DNA of 64,000 nt, from NCBI GenBank assembly GCA_965644295.1, contig CBFFRP010000288.1, positions 558,001 to 622,000 of the forward strand, written 5' to 3'. The DNA comes from Paraphysomonas bandaiensis. Taxonomy: Eukaryota > Chrysophyceae. The notes under the pieces are model-generated. The model ran no database searches and was not told where the DNA came from. It worked only from the letters and a program-made list of their open reading frames with translations. The first letter of the stretch is position 1. Every line of letters starts with the position of its first letter. This document shows positions 22,180 to 34,184 of this stretch, piece after piece. The position numbers and the translations under genes were made by a program.

Positions 22180-25100
22180 CGTCTCAACTTTTAGACTTTC
22201 ACGAGACTTTTGAACTACAGCAATCCGTACCCGTCAAGAAGATTCGTCCATTGATAGTCAACCCCGGGTGTCTTATGGTCACTGATAAGCGCGTGTACTT
22301 TCAACCAGCCCAGCTTAATAACGTTGGTGACCCTGTTGAACATTATGATTTCAAGAAGATATCTCGCATCTACAAACGCCGCTACCTACTGCGACACACA
22401 AGTTTGGAGCTGATACTTGTTGATGGAACAAGTGCATTTTTCTGTTTCGAGAGCCGGCGTAGTAGAGATCAGATCCATGATCTATTATTTGAAATACTCG
22501 TGGGTAGTCACACCTCCAAGCGCCGAGGGAGTCTGAATGTTCAAAGGCTTTCCCTGGAGCACGTCGTCAGGCAGTGGCAGAGGCGGGAAATATCGAATTT
22601 TGAATACCTGATGTATCTGAACAACGAAGCGGACCGATCGATGAATGACCTCACCCAGTACCCAGTTTACCCTCATATCATACAAGATTACTCATCTTCC
22701 ACACTAGACTTGAAAAATCCTTCCACTTTCAGAGACCTATCGAAGCCTATTGGTGCTCTCAATGAGGCTCGATTGGAACACTTCAAGCAGCGATATCATA
22801 CCATGCCAGCGCGGGATGACAGTCAGGGCATCCCCCCTCCCTTTCTGTATGGCACGCACTATTCGACACCTGGATATGTTTTGCATTACCTTGTGCGTGT
22901 TGCGCCAGAGTATATGCTCTGTTTGCAGAATGGCAAATTCGATGCGCCAGACCGATCCTTCTTATCCGTACGGGACAGCTGGGAGTCATGCCTGAACAAT
23001 CCGGCAGATCTGAAGGAACTCATTCCTGAGTTCTTCGTTGGAAATGGAGATTTTCTGGCTAATAATGACGATCTGGATTTGGGGCATCGACACAGCGGAG
23101 AACGTGTGAATGACGTGGACCTTCCTCCGTGGGCAAAGAGCCCACGAGACTACATTCGTAAACACGCGAAAGCGCTTGAGAGCGAGTATGTGTCGGCCCA
23201 TCTGCACGAGTGGATTGACCTTATCTTCGGATATAAGCAACAAGGAGAGGCTGCCAAAGCTGCGGACAATGTATTTTACTACTTAACATATGAAGGTGCG
23301 GTTGATCTAGAAAAAGAAACGGATTCGCGCCGCCGACGTGCTTTGGAAATGCAAATTCAAGAGTTTGGTCAGACTCCGAAGCAGCTCTTTGCTGGGCCTC
23401 ATCCTGTACGTGGCGACCACGCCGCAGAGGTGGTGTTGTGTGAGGATGTTGCCCCTAAGGAGGATCAGGTTTGCAAATATTCAACTGAGAAAAACGAAAT
23501 TGGTACAAACAACGGCTCCTGTGTGCAACGAGAGGTGCGAAGAATACATGAGACAGAGAAGTATTCATCCGTTCGTCAGGACCCTTCGTCTCACATCTCT
23601 TCCTCATCAGCTTCGAAAGTTCTCGGGGATGATGTGATGCATGTGGTATTGAGTGAAGCGGATAAGATGACGATTTCTTCACCTGCCACCCCAAGTAATA
23701 AAAGCACGAACTCTGTGGAAAATATAGCGAAACCGCTACCAAAGCCCCCTCCCCTACATCTGGTGGGTTTGTCGGATCAATTCTTGGGGCATTCTCATCT
23801 CCTCGCGGCTCCATATTTCGAACTGCTAGTCCACCTTCCTCTCCTCCAGAGGGGTTAAACGAAGGCTCCAACCCAGCAGATATATCACCTCGAACATCGA
23901 AACATCAGATGTCAACAATTGGAATCGGTGCCGGTGCCAGTGCCAGTACGAAATCGCCATCTTCTTTACCCCGCGCCAGCAGCAGTACGCCACCTTTGGC
24001 TCGCCAAGATACTGCAATTAATTCAGTACCCAGCTCCTCTACAGCAACAAAAAAACTCAAGCAATGGTGAAGAGTATTCGGCCGCTGTTCCTCTCTCCAT
24101 TTCCCTGCCACAGTGAGGGGGTCATGGCAATATCTATTGCTGCAGCTGATTCTAGTGTTATTTGCACTTGTTCCAAGGATGCGTACTTGAAAGTAAGTAT
24201 ATTCAGTGCTTTAATGTGTTGCTGTAGTATTATTTATTCCTCTGCGTCAACTCGCTTGGAATAATCGATGTGGGTGTCAGGTATTCAACATGGATAGCGA
24301 TGAACGCAAGTACACGGCAACTATATCATCTCGACGAATATTCTCCCCATCTGATCCCAATCCTGTGAGCGCATGCTGTGTCACATCTGACGGATATTCT
24401 GTTTTCTTCGCTTGCTTCGACAATGCCATATATAGGTACCGACAAGTGGTGATAAATATCTGCCCGAAACTAATATGTGCATTTACAGCTACTCTATTAC
24501 TAATGCCTGTATGTCGGGAAGAATTTTGGCCCATGATGACTGCGTCTCGGCGTTGGATCTAGATACTAGGTACGTTTCGCTCTCGCGGTGTAATATTTTT
24601 ATATGATTACTACTGGAATGGCTTAGCTGCTCGTGGATGGTCAACTCGCTTGGAATAATCGATGTGGGTGTCAGGTATTCAACATGGATAGCGATGAACG
24701 CAAGTACACGGCAACTATATCATCTCGACGAATATTCTCCCCATCTGATCCCAATCCTGTGAGCGCATGCTGTGTCACATCTGACGGATATTCTGTTTTC
24801 TTCGCTTGCTTCGACAATGCCATATATAGGTACCGACAAGTGGTGATAAATATCTGCCCGAAACTAATATGTGCATTTACAGCTACTCTATTACTAATGC
24901 CTGTATGTCGGGAAGAATTTTGGCCCATGATGACTGCGTCTCGGCGTTGGATCTAGATACTAGGTACGTTTCGCTCTCGCGGTGTAATATTTTTATATGA
25001 TTACTACTGGAATGGCTTAGCTGCTCGTGGATGGTGTCCGGATCGTGGGACACTGCAGTGAAGTTGTGGCGAGTGAACCGAGATGGAAGCGAACGTGAAG

Positions 25101-25732
25101 CCTACCTGGAGCTGTTTGAACATGAAACGTCAGTGGTTTCAGTCGCTGTCAACGACGGCTGCAGTTATGTGGCTGCCGGTGCGGAGGATGGGTCGCTGGT
25201 TGTGTGGGCGATCGACCCTACAAATAGAACGAGTTCTGTTGCATTCACGAAGCTGATTAGCACTGCATGTAGAAGGTAAGAGCTGTTGCTACAAAGAAAT
25301 ATTTACATAATTTACGTACTTCACATGTACAGACCTGTTTCTTGTGTTAAATGGCTGCCTCCCTGTCACGGGAAGCCTCAACAGATCGGATTTTCTAGTG
25401 AGCGACTGCTGTGCGCGACAGGGGATGGGCTTGTGGTATGTCTTGATGTTAACGGTCGGTTATTCGCTGCAACGAAAGTACAGTCAGCGGAAGGAGCTTC
25501 GATCGGTGTGAACTCATTAGCTATAGATAGCAGAGGTATTGTGTATGGTGGATGCGAGGATGGGTCTGTGAGATCTTGGTGTATGGAAAAAGGGTTCCTC
25601 AAGGAATTATTAGTACGGGAAAATGTACACGACGGTGGTGTAGCAGCTGTTGCAATCAGTGGTGATAGTAAAACTTTGATTTGTGGTGGAGAAAATGGTA
25701 CTATTACTGCTTGGCTAATTGAAACCGAATAA
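22180..25732 (+). pseudogene. Second, 5'-truncated copy of the FAN/NSMAF-type gene
   Basis: Copy B begins within the large exon at the equivalent of residue about 202 and lacks the start codon, promoter and GRAM region. The BEACH domain is intact, but two extra C in the C-run near 23751 shift the frame; translation then ends at 23858, before the WD40 repeats. A second indel (one A fewer near 24050) does not restore the frame. A 394-bp duplication repeats WD40 exons 3 and 4. Only Copia sequence lies upstream. Functional protein from this copy is unlikely. Both small indels are in homopolymers, so they could be sequencing errors. Confidence 0.85.
24247..25034 (+). repeat. 394-bp tandem duplication inside the BEACH pseudogene
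   Basis: Units 24247-24640 and 24641-25034 repeat exon 3, intron 3, exon 4, intron 4 and the first bases of exon 5 of the BEACH gene. The join 'GGATGGTCAACTCG' replaces 'GGATGGTGTCCGG', with GT shared at the junction. Copy A has a single unit here. Confidence 0.9.
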
Positions 25733-26129
25733 ATAATATAAGTGCATTTCATTGTTTAATATAGCTGAGCAATGTAGCTCAATTTAAATTAGACTGAATA
25801 CGTAATGATTTTATATTTGAGATGTAGTGTATGTACTAACAGAAGTTGACATTATTTGCTAAGGTTTACTATTCTCAACTGATAAGATGAAATTATAAAC
25901 ATTAAATGATAAAGAACCTAAGTTGTGTTCGATGTGTTCAACACCATTCATTTACTACTATAGTGTACAAACCACACACTCAGTGATCGTATCCTGTATA
26001 GTCACCCACTTCTACTTCAGTTTCATACTACACAATATAATGTACTAATTACATATATATCTTTCGATCCTTGCATCTCACATAATACTGCACTCAATTG
26101 CAAGTATATAGAATCTTCAGATCTCAACA

Positions 26130-28021
26130 CTCCCCCTCAATTGAGTGTTGTACTATGACGCCTCCCAGCTATTGAATGCCTGAGATAAAAAAATTCTTGA
26201 CAGTAAAATATACTCATCTCTAAGTCTAAACCTCTGTCTAAAAAACTCAGTACCAACTTGCGTCTTCTTTTATCTCTTGGTCCCTCATGAAACACTTCAG
26301 TGGAACTCTTAATTTTCTCTCCAAGATTTCTCTTTCTCTGCTCCATATATGATAAACCAACCAATGACTTTGTATAAATATCTGCTGCTTGTTGCGATGT
26401 ATGCATATGCACTAACTTAATCGTATTGAACTGATTGGGATCCACGTGCTCTCTCACCATGTGATACGTAATCTCAATGTGCTTCGACTTCTTGTGAAAC
26501 ACTGGGTTTTCGGCCAAATCCTGGGCACTCTGACTGTCGATGAAGAATGGTGTGGGTTTGATGAGCCTCAACTTAATCTCACCCGTCACCCCCCGAACCC
26601 ATAGCACTTCTTGGAGACCCGAGTAAATACACTGATACTCAGACTGCATGCTTGACGTTGCCACTGTCGTCTGCAGTTTCGACTGCCAGACAACAGGCCC
26701 TCCCGCTGCAAACCCAACGTACCCCGACGTGGACTTCCTGGAGAGCTGGTCTCCCGCCCAATCCGCGTCAGTAAACATATGGAAGTCGAACCGTCTACTC
26801 CCATATTGAACCCCTTTGTCAATAGAACCACGAATATATTGCCATACGTGTGTTAATAGCTTGCATACTTCAATATTCACCTTATTACTGAACCGAGACA
26901 GTACTCCCACTGCATAGGCAATATCCGGCCTCGTGTTCATCGATAGGTATAGTAATGCACCTATCAGCGGCCGATATGGGAAGTTATCTACTATTAGCTG
27001 TTCCTCCTCGGTATGCTCATGCCGCGCCCCTTTTGCCACTAAATCCATTGCTTCCGCCGGTAGAGGACTCTTCCGTACCTTTCGCGGTGGCCCAAGGTAC
27101 TTTTCAAACTTTTCTAAGATCTTAGCCGCATATACTGATTGGTCAAGACGAATATACTCTGGCGTTCTTGTGACTCGAACATTCAGAAAATGTTCCATCT
27201 CGCCCATATCCTTCATATCAAACCGGGCACACAGTTGAGCTTTAATATCCTTCACTATGTTGACATCACGACCTAACACTAGGATATCATCCACATATAT
27301 ATATCGTTAATAATATCAATTCATCGCCCTTATACTGATAATACAAACACGGGTCTAATACACATATGGTTTAAAATGCATAGATCGTATGAATTTATCC
27401 AATGTTTTCCACCACGACCGCGGGGAACTCCGAAGCCCGTATAACGACTTCTTCAACTTTAAGCAGTACCCCTCAGGCAGCTGAAAGTCCGGAGTTGCCT
27501 TCATATATACGTCCCCCTCTATATCTGCATATAGAAATGCGTTAGACACATCCAGTTGATGAATTACCATGTTCATCACAAAGGCTATGGCGATTAACAG
27601 TCGCACTGTTACCCCCTTAACAACGGGCGCGAAATGGTTCGCCCAACCACTCGACTGCTGTCCACAACCGATTGCTACAAGACGAGCCTTATATCGGCGG
27701 ACCTCTCCCTCCTTATCGTACTTCTTTCCATAGACGTACTTGGAGTGCAGTGGGACGACTCCGTCCGGTATATACGAGTCACCTAACGCAGCATTACAGG
27801 TAGTTAGATTAGGCATATCAGAAAATCTGACAAGAGTATTGACTGCATATAGAGGACCAGGAAGAGGTACGAGCACATACCACTGGTTAATAGTATCTAC
27901 CAGACACCTAGTAAGATTAGACGTCATTGCACGTAGTAAGAAGTTATCCACGGGTATGAGCATATATAAGGTACCCGACTGATGCATCACGGCATAGCCC
28001 TTTGCCACATCTCCAATCGTC
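26130..28021 (-). mobile_element. Copia element, copy B: RT and RNase H, 5' truncated
   Basis: The same element as at 21147-22179, extending further into reverse transcriptase. The frame 27355-28008 carries 'RRYKARLVAIGCGQQ', 'FAPVVKGVTVRLLIAIAF', 'HQLDVSNAFLY' and 'KLKKSLYGLRSSPRSW'. The catalytic 'YVDDILVLG' begins the next frame (26137-27294), which ends in RNase H. The two frames are separated by a one-base shift near 27355, with intervening codons in the third frame. The LTR ends at 26129 beside the polypurine tract. Integrase, gag and the 5' LTR are missing: at about 28,022 the sequence changes abruptly into the LTR of a second, oppositely oriented Copia element. Confidence 0.85.
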
Positions 28022-28023
28022 TC

Positions 28024-28221
28024 ATATAGAACTGACTGAAGAACATATGAGAAACAGATGTTGCTGAGGACAGATGTTTCAACATATGTTAGACGAATAT
28101 GTAGTGAAGTGTTCAGAATAATAATTATAATTTCTTACTTGAAAGTGCATTGTGTTCAACAGCAAGGTTAAGGTTTACGTGTAGAGCAAAGTTAACTTCA
28201 GTGAAATGTCCATTGTTAACA
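28024..28221 (+). repeat. Partial 5' LTR of the plus-strand Copia element
   Basis: Aligns without gaps to 31813-32010 (offset 3,789) with a single mismatch (ATTGTTAACA versus AATGTTAACA). The first about 145 bp of the LTR, present at 31668-31812, are missing here because the other Copia element abuts at about 28,022. Confidence 0.9.
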
Positions 28222-31200
28222 TGGTAGCGAGTGGTAGCTCTGATGAGGCGAAGGAGGACAGCAAGGTGCTGAAGTTTGACAAGTGAAACGACACGTGTGT
28301 TGTAACGATTTGGGAGGCATGTGAACATGACGCAGATGTGTTGGAGGGTGCCAACCGATACATGGAGGCGACTACTAGACGATGATCCGAATAAGGAGGT
28401 TTTGTCCAATCATATGCTTCAAACGCTGGTGGATAGGTCTAGGAGTGAGTTGGGAGTAGTACTCCAAAAGACTACAGCGAAATACCAGCTTGTAAATATT
28501 GGCCAATGATATGGTCGAAATAGAGATTGATAGGCGGAAATGTATTTTCTACTAAAACTGCCTTGTACACTGAGCAGAGCAGCAGAGCAGTGCAAATGTT
28601 CATAGTTAACGAGCAGAGAGTGCTGAACATACACATGAACAGAGACAGAGACAGAGTTCATCGGCGGAATGGTGCTAATATGTAGATGATGATGTCTCAT
28701 CTGGAGGGGAGTCCAATATGATAGATGGTGAAGTGCTTATGACTGAAACAGTAGACCAACGAGTGTATTTAGACAGTTGCGTCGGATAGCAGCTATTCGT
28801 TGTTGTTAAAGATCATAGAGTGCTAGAGAAATATTATGAAGCAGAGCCAGGAGTCATATCTCTGACGAAGAAGGGGTCAGCAATGGAGACTCAAGGAGTA
28901 AGAAGCTTTCAACACTGGCAAAAGAGAAGGCATCAAAGTATGTGAAGATGCGGTGACGAATATTGTCTCAGGCGGAATGCTGCGGGCACTGGTGTGTGGA
29001 TTGGAACTACTTAGAGTACCGAGAATTGTAGAGTTAAACACTGGTAGAGAGGTGCTGACTGGAGACTATGATGAGCATGGAGGAATTCCATGGGAGGCAC
29101 TATATAATATTATGACGTTTTGAATTTGCCTATTATTACGTCATCATGCCATCATGTAATGGAGGAAAATGCCAAGGAGGACAGTAAAGTTAGTGGATGT
29201 TGCCTTATGTGTGTCTTCCTGGGAGGAAAGGTGCCCGAGTTATCCTGGTTGAGAGGAAATGGGGTGCAAGGCGTATGTATTAGTCCCGAAGGCCGATAGA
29301 CGGAAAGACTGGGAAGAAAAGGCACAAACAGGATATTTTGTGGGTTTCCCAACGAGCAGATCATGGGGTATCAAGTGTTGATAGTAGGAGATCAATAGTC
29401 ACGTCTGTTCATGTCCTGTTTGATGTATCAGTGCCCTAGAGATCGGCTGATTACTACCGAGAAATGGACTAAGCCACGGTGGCAGTGGTTCCTCAGGGAG
29501 GAGTGTTATCGACAAAACCCATGTGAAGATGGCGGCCAACTGTACAGCAAGACCACGCGAATATAGATTCGGAAAGAGGTCTAACTGTGGGATATAGATC
29601 CCTGATGTCAGGTGGTGAGTTGCAACTGGAAGTTAAGACTCCTATTCACATCATCGCGGATGAGTGAAGACCTCTTGTGACAAGAGTATCTGCTAGTTCT
29701 GGATCTCGTGACGACGGGACCAGCGGACATTTGTTACAGCAGTTGACTGGGACGGTTCCATCCCCTTCTGACTTCGTAAGTGCTCCGGGAGAGGAAGCTC
29801 CATCAGATCGCTCAACTAGGGGCAGGCGCACAAGGGTGGTGACGAATGTGTCAGTAGTAGGGGAGAAGCACGTATTACCTTCGTGTGACGAAGTGGAGTG
29901 CAGCCTACTAGAGGAGGCAGATTCCATCTGGTGCTCGTCAGCGGGACCTGAGGCGCCTCAGACATATTCCGAATCCTTGGAGTTGCCGGAACGGAAGCAA
30001 TGGAGTTCAGCCAGGCTGAATGTGACGAACTGGAACGAAGGGAAGTAATGGAAGTTAAGCCCATACCTACCCCAGTGTCACTCCATTGAAAGCAAGACAG
30101 GCTGAGCGTGACAGACTGGAACGAAGGGAAGTAATGGAAGTTAAGCCCATCATCCCTACCCCAGTGTCACTGCAATTTGAATCCTGAGTATGTCTTTGCT
30201 TTGAAACGCAACAAGGAGGGTGCGATTCCACGATAGAAAGCAAGACTTGTGGTACTTGGATGCGGAGGCCATGAGGTTGGTAGAGCCAACAATTATACTC
30301 CAGTGGTAAAAGCGGTAACAGTAAGATTGTTATTAGCTATCACGTTTGTTATGAATATGGTGGTGCATCAACTCGACGTATCTAATGCATTCTTGTATAT
30401 GCAGATATAAAAGGAGATGTGTGTATAAGTATGCAACACCAGATTTCAAATTGCCACCAGGATATTGCTTTAAACTGAAGAAAAGTTTATATGGTCTTCG
30501 AAGCTCACCACGGTCATGATGATAATATGCTGAGAGCATGTCGAGATACGAATATTATTTTGGAAATTAAGCGACGAGTATGTGAAAGGTTCGATATTAC
30601 AGATATGAATGAGATTGGCTAGTTTTTGAACGTGAGAGTGACGAGAACTCCGAATTGTCTCAAACTTGACATGACAGTGTTCATCAAAAAGATATTGGTG
30701 AAGTATGTGGATTTTCTGGGTGTCCAAGGGACAAGATGCGGCGATACCCACTACATAGTGATGTCATGGATAGGATCAAAGTGGGAGTGGAACATGTGCA
30801 TTCGACTGAAGAGCAGGAATTAGTTGACAATTTTCCCTATCGTCCACTAATAGGAGCGTTACTCTATTTATCTATGAATACAAGGCCGGATATCTCATAT
30901 GCAGTGGGAGTATTGTCACGATTCTCAACGAAAGTTAATATCACTGTATGTAAGCTCATGATGTATTTAATGCAGTATGTACGAGGTACTACAGATAAAG
31001 GCATTCATTATAGAGGCGATCCGTTGAGAAGGAGGTCGACTTCAGGATATAATATGTTTGGAGCTAGTGGACCACTATCGTGGGGTTCTAAACTTCAGTC
31101 TACTGTAGCTACATCGACTATGAAAGCAGAGTATCAATGCTTATATAACGGATTACAGGAAATGATATGGTCTCGGGGGGTGACTAGAGAAGTAGGGTTG

Positions 31201-31667
31201 AAAATTGACGAGCCCACACCATTATTCCTGGATAGTCAAAGTGCTCAGGATATTTCGGAAAATCCAGTGCAACATCAACGATCGAAACAACATATTGAGA
31301 TTAAGTATCATATGATTAGAGAGCATGTGGATCCCGAACAGTTTAATACAGTGAAATTAATTCATGTGAGCAGTCGACAACAGATTGCTGATATTTATAC
31401 CAAGGATTTGTGTGGTCCAATATTCATTGAACAGAGGGAGCGAAATCTTGGGGAAAATTTAAGACTAGTGAACAAATTATCGCAGAGGTACCCAAGGTAA
31501 AGAGAGCTCGTCGTAACTAGTTAGGTGTGAATGAATGGTGGGAGCTAGCTATATACTAGCGGAGTCATACGTCCACCAGTGTCCTATGAGGTTCGGTGGT
31601 TGCGTATCCGATAGCAATGTTCTTCACAAATTTTAGAATGGTTAACTACATCCAATTGAGTGGGAGT

Positions 31668-32010
31668 GTTGAGTTCTGCAATATGATGTGATATATATTG
31701 TGCAATTGAAGTGAGTGAACTGTGTACAATAGGTAAAGTCAACTCATAGGTGTAACGGGTGATTATAGTTACAAAGGAATTAAATTCAGTTACTGATGTG
31801 TGACTATACAAGATATAGAACTGACTGAAGAACATATGAGAAACAGATGTTGCTGAGGACAGATGTTTCAACATATGTTAGACGAATATGTAGTGAAGTG
31901 TTCAGAATAATAATTATAATTTCTTACTTGAAAGTGCATTGTGTTCAACAGCAAGGTTAAGGTTTACGTGTAGAGCAAAGTTAACTTCAGTGAAATGTCC
32001 AATGTTAACA
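31668..32010 (+). repeat. 3' LTR of the plus-strand Copia element
   Basis: 343 bp, begins TGTTGAG after the polypurine tract and ends TTAACA (TG...CA termini). Related, more diverged LTR pieces lie at about 48285-48345 (minus) and 55805 onward (plus). The following about 280 bp to the next gene's stop are AT-rich with nothing recognisable. Confidence 0.85.
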
Positions 32011-32291
32011 AAATAGTCAATCCAGTTTAATTACTATAACTTTTCTCAACGATCTTAATTGTTAAAATGACCAATCGTCAATAGGTTGCAGTCAGTTTCC
32101 CTATGTTTTTAGCAGCTGCTGTTGAATAAATACTGAAGCGTATATAAACTTGTTGCTAAAAGGAATCATAATTTATGCTTTATTTCACCACCGCTTCATA
32201 TTTCGAAATCAATTTACACGTTACATCATTCACCTCATCACAAAATGATACAAAAAAATGAATTTGCAGGAAACAAGAGTATCGTGACAAG

Positions 32292-33665
32292 TTATGACGT
32301 TGTGCTTTTATTGCTCACTGACATTGGTCTTACTGCATTGGCTTTATCGCCAAATCCATACTGGCTTCCTGTAGTAGCATTTGTAGTCTGTCCGCCAGCA
32401 AGCCCAGTTCCCGCGGTTAAACCACTTCCTTCTCTTAAATCAATCCCATTTAAGTTCAGCTCATTCGACGCCTTGTACGCTTTATATTCAGAAGAAATTT
32501 CAATTAAGTCCATCATGCGGGCGTGGATAATGTCGAGGTTGAAAGACAGTAGCTCAGAGAGGGTGCACTCTTTATTAACAACAGCAACTTGATTTCTGTT
32601 GCGGACTGTGGCCTGACACCTTGCGAAAACATTCTTTATAGACTGCACAACCTGACTAGTCTCTCTGGCAATGTTCTTGGCCTGGTCCTCATGCAACTCT
32701 TTTTCTTTCTCCTCCTTCTTTGTCCGAGCTCGAGTCTCTTCGAGTTCCTTTTGATTACGCTGAAACAGACTGTTGCTTACCAGTAAATGATTCTGAGTTT
32801 CCATCTTCAGTGATTGCAGCTTCGCTCGAAGTTCATTTACTCCATTTTCCAGCTAAATACATATTAACCATTAAAAATTCCAATAAGCACAAATTCTAAT
32901 ATTCGTACCGAGTCTACATGGACCATAAGATCCCTGTTGGCCCCTTTAAGGGTGTCGTATCTGCTTAATATATCTGACACCTCCTCATAACTAACATCTC
33001 CTGCATCCAGAAATTGTTCCAAATATATTCTATAGCAAGCTTTTTTCTCTGACCACAAAATTGCATTACAAGCAGGCCTAGTGAGTGTAAATTAACTTAC
33101 GGAGTTGTTTCTCAAGGTCCTTCTGTGCATTCTCCATGTCCTCAATTTTACTCAACAAAGTGTTCATTTCTTGGCACTTCTGCTCGTATGTTTTCCGCTC
33201 TTGTTTTGCCTTTGCTTCTGCTCGCTGTCGTTTCGCATCGTTCTCTTGTATAAACTTTTCAAACTTCAGTACTTGCTCTCTCATCTTCGCTTGCTTTAAT
33301 TCGAACTGCATTCTGCGCTCCTCGCATGCTTCCATTCGGTTTTTGAATTCCTCCTTCATGAGTTCCAGAGCTTCATCGACCTCACGCATTTCCTTCCGTT
33401 TTTTCAACAAAAGGGTTGATTGAGAAGTCTAAATAGTACTTTAGAAGATAACTACAAGGGAAAAGAAAAGTATGACCTGGGTTGCCCCGGCTAGAAGTGC
33501 TTCCAACTCTGCAATTTCTCTTTTAACCTCTGCCCTGCAATATAAATTTAGAAGTGAGAAGGAGTTATAACGCATGTCTATATGCATGTACATTTTCTCT
33601 CCCTTTTGGGTAAGGAAAAAACCTCCCGTGTTGACTTTGCTAGCATTTTGATGCACACTTGTCAT
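32292..33665 (-). CDS. CCDC42/CFAP73-type coiled-coil protein of the axoneme
   Basis: 386 residues in five exons: 33665-33592, 33534-33477, 33428-33101, 33048-32909, 32852-32292; introns are GT-AG, 48-57 nt, except 33591-33535, which is in frame. The core 'LLKKRKEMREVDEALELMK', followed by 'FEKFIQENDAKRQRAEAKA', is the conserved start of the CCDC42/CFAP73 (DUF4200) family, and 'YRIYLEQFL' with 'DILSRYDTLKGANRDL' matches its second block. In ciliated cells CFAP73/MIA2 belongs to the modifier of inner arms complex of the axoneme. The C-terminal about 65 residues (Gly/Thr/Ser rich) are outside the family core. Animal homologues are about 310 residues. Its presence implies motile flagella. CCDC42 versus CFAP73 cannot be separated by eye. 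Confidence 0.85.
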
Positions 33666-34184
33666 ATTCGGCAGATTGATCGGTTAATTAAGACTCCTCT
33701 AATAATGAGCTAAACGCAGAAAACGTGCTACGATGATGACTGATTACTTTTATCTGCAATTAGAGTATTACAAATCTAAATGTCAAACATGTTTTGTGTT
33801 CATTATTTGCGTCCATCTCAAACACAGAAACCGTTGCACTGGAATGTTATCATTATTTTTTTGTATTTCGTTGCAATTCCTGTTTTTTTGTAAATTGCTG
33901 GGTTTTAAGAAGGTGAATTTTAGGAATTTGGGAAATATTGTATACTTCTATTTTCCCACCCTAAAAATTAACCTATTCTACCTAAAACCCTACATTTTCT
34001 TTACAGTTCTTTCTCTCGTTTGTCTCATCAGCAGCAGTGCCGATGAGAACAGAAGTTTTCTTCATGTATGGCCGGAACTGACTGCAACAATACTACGTAC
34101 ATTCTGAAATATATGCCATTGAAAAGAAATTATAATATATAACACTTTCAAGCTCTCATTATTATCAACGTTTTTATCGCAAAC
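33666..34184. promoter_or_regulatory. Divergent intergenic region between axonemal gene and ISCU
   Basis: About 520 bp separating two start codons on opposite strands. It contains T-rich tracts (33855-33895 and 33985-34020) and a 124-codon chance frame with a hydrophobic, T-rich composition typical of non-coding sequence. No specific element can be called. Confidence 0.4.

Larger units (their letters stand above)
17592..27162 (+). repeat. Direct tandem duplication: BEACH gene 3' part plus Copia 3' part
   Basis: Copy A is 17592-22179 (4,588 bp) and copy B is 22180-27162 (4,983 bp). Each begins inside the large BEACH exon and ends inside the Copia reverse transcriptase. The junction at 22180-22182 carries CGT shared by both parent sequences (17592-17594 and 27163-27165), a 3-bp microhomology. 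Differences seen: two extra C in a C-run near 23751, one fewer A in an A-run near 24050, a 394-bp internal duplication in copy B, and one substitution (C at 20922, A at 25905). Near-identity means a very recent event, or an assembly duplication. Confidence 0.9.
28024..32010 (+). mobile_element. Degenerate Copia retrotransposon with near-identical LTR segments
   Basis: Plus-strand element. The 3' LTR is 31668-32010 (TGTTGAG...TTAACA, preceded by GAGTGGGAGTG as polypurine tract). The last 198 bp of the 5' LTR remain at 28024-28221, followed at once by TGG (28222), the usual start of a tRNA primer site. Inside, remnants occur in order: gag start ('SSDEAKEDSKVLKFD'), integrase end ('GYFVGFPTSRSWGIK'), linker (29677-30048, 'PSDRSTRGRRTRVV'), RT pieces near 30330-30520, and an RNase H frame 30736-31500 with an internal deletion ('VATSTMKAEYQCLYNGLQEM'). 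Many stops and frameshifts make it non-coding. A partial tandem repeat of about 85 bp lies at 30013-30170. Confidence 0.85.

Noticed and set aside
22251-23858. Second BEACH protein as a functional paralogue
   Set aside because: No start codon or promoter, frame broken before the WD40 repeats, and near-identity to copy A; it is a truncated duplicate.
33733-34107. 124-codon hydrophobic plus-strand frame before ISCU
   Set aside because: Its hydrophobicity comes from T-rich tracts (Phe/Leu/Ile), typical of non-coding AT-rich sequence, and it lies between two divergent starts.
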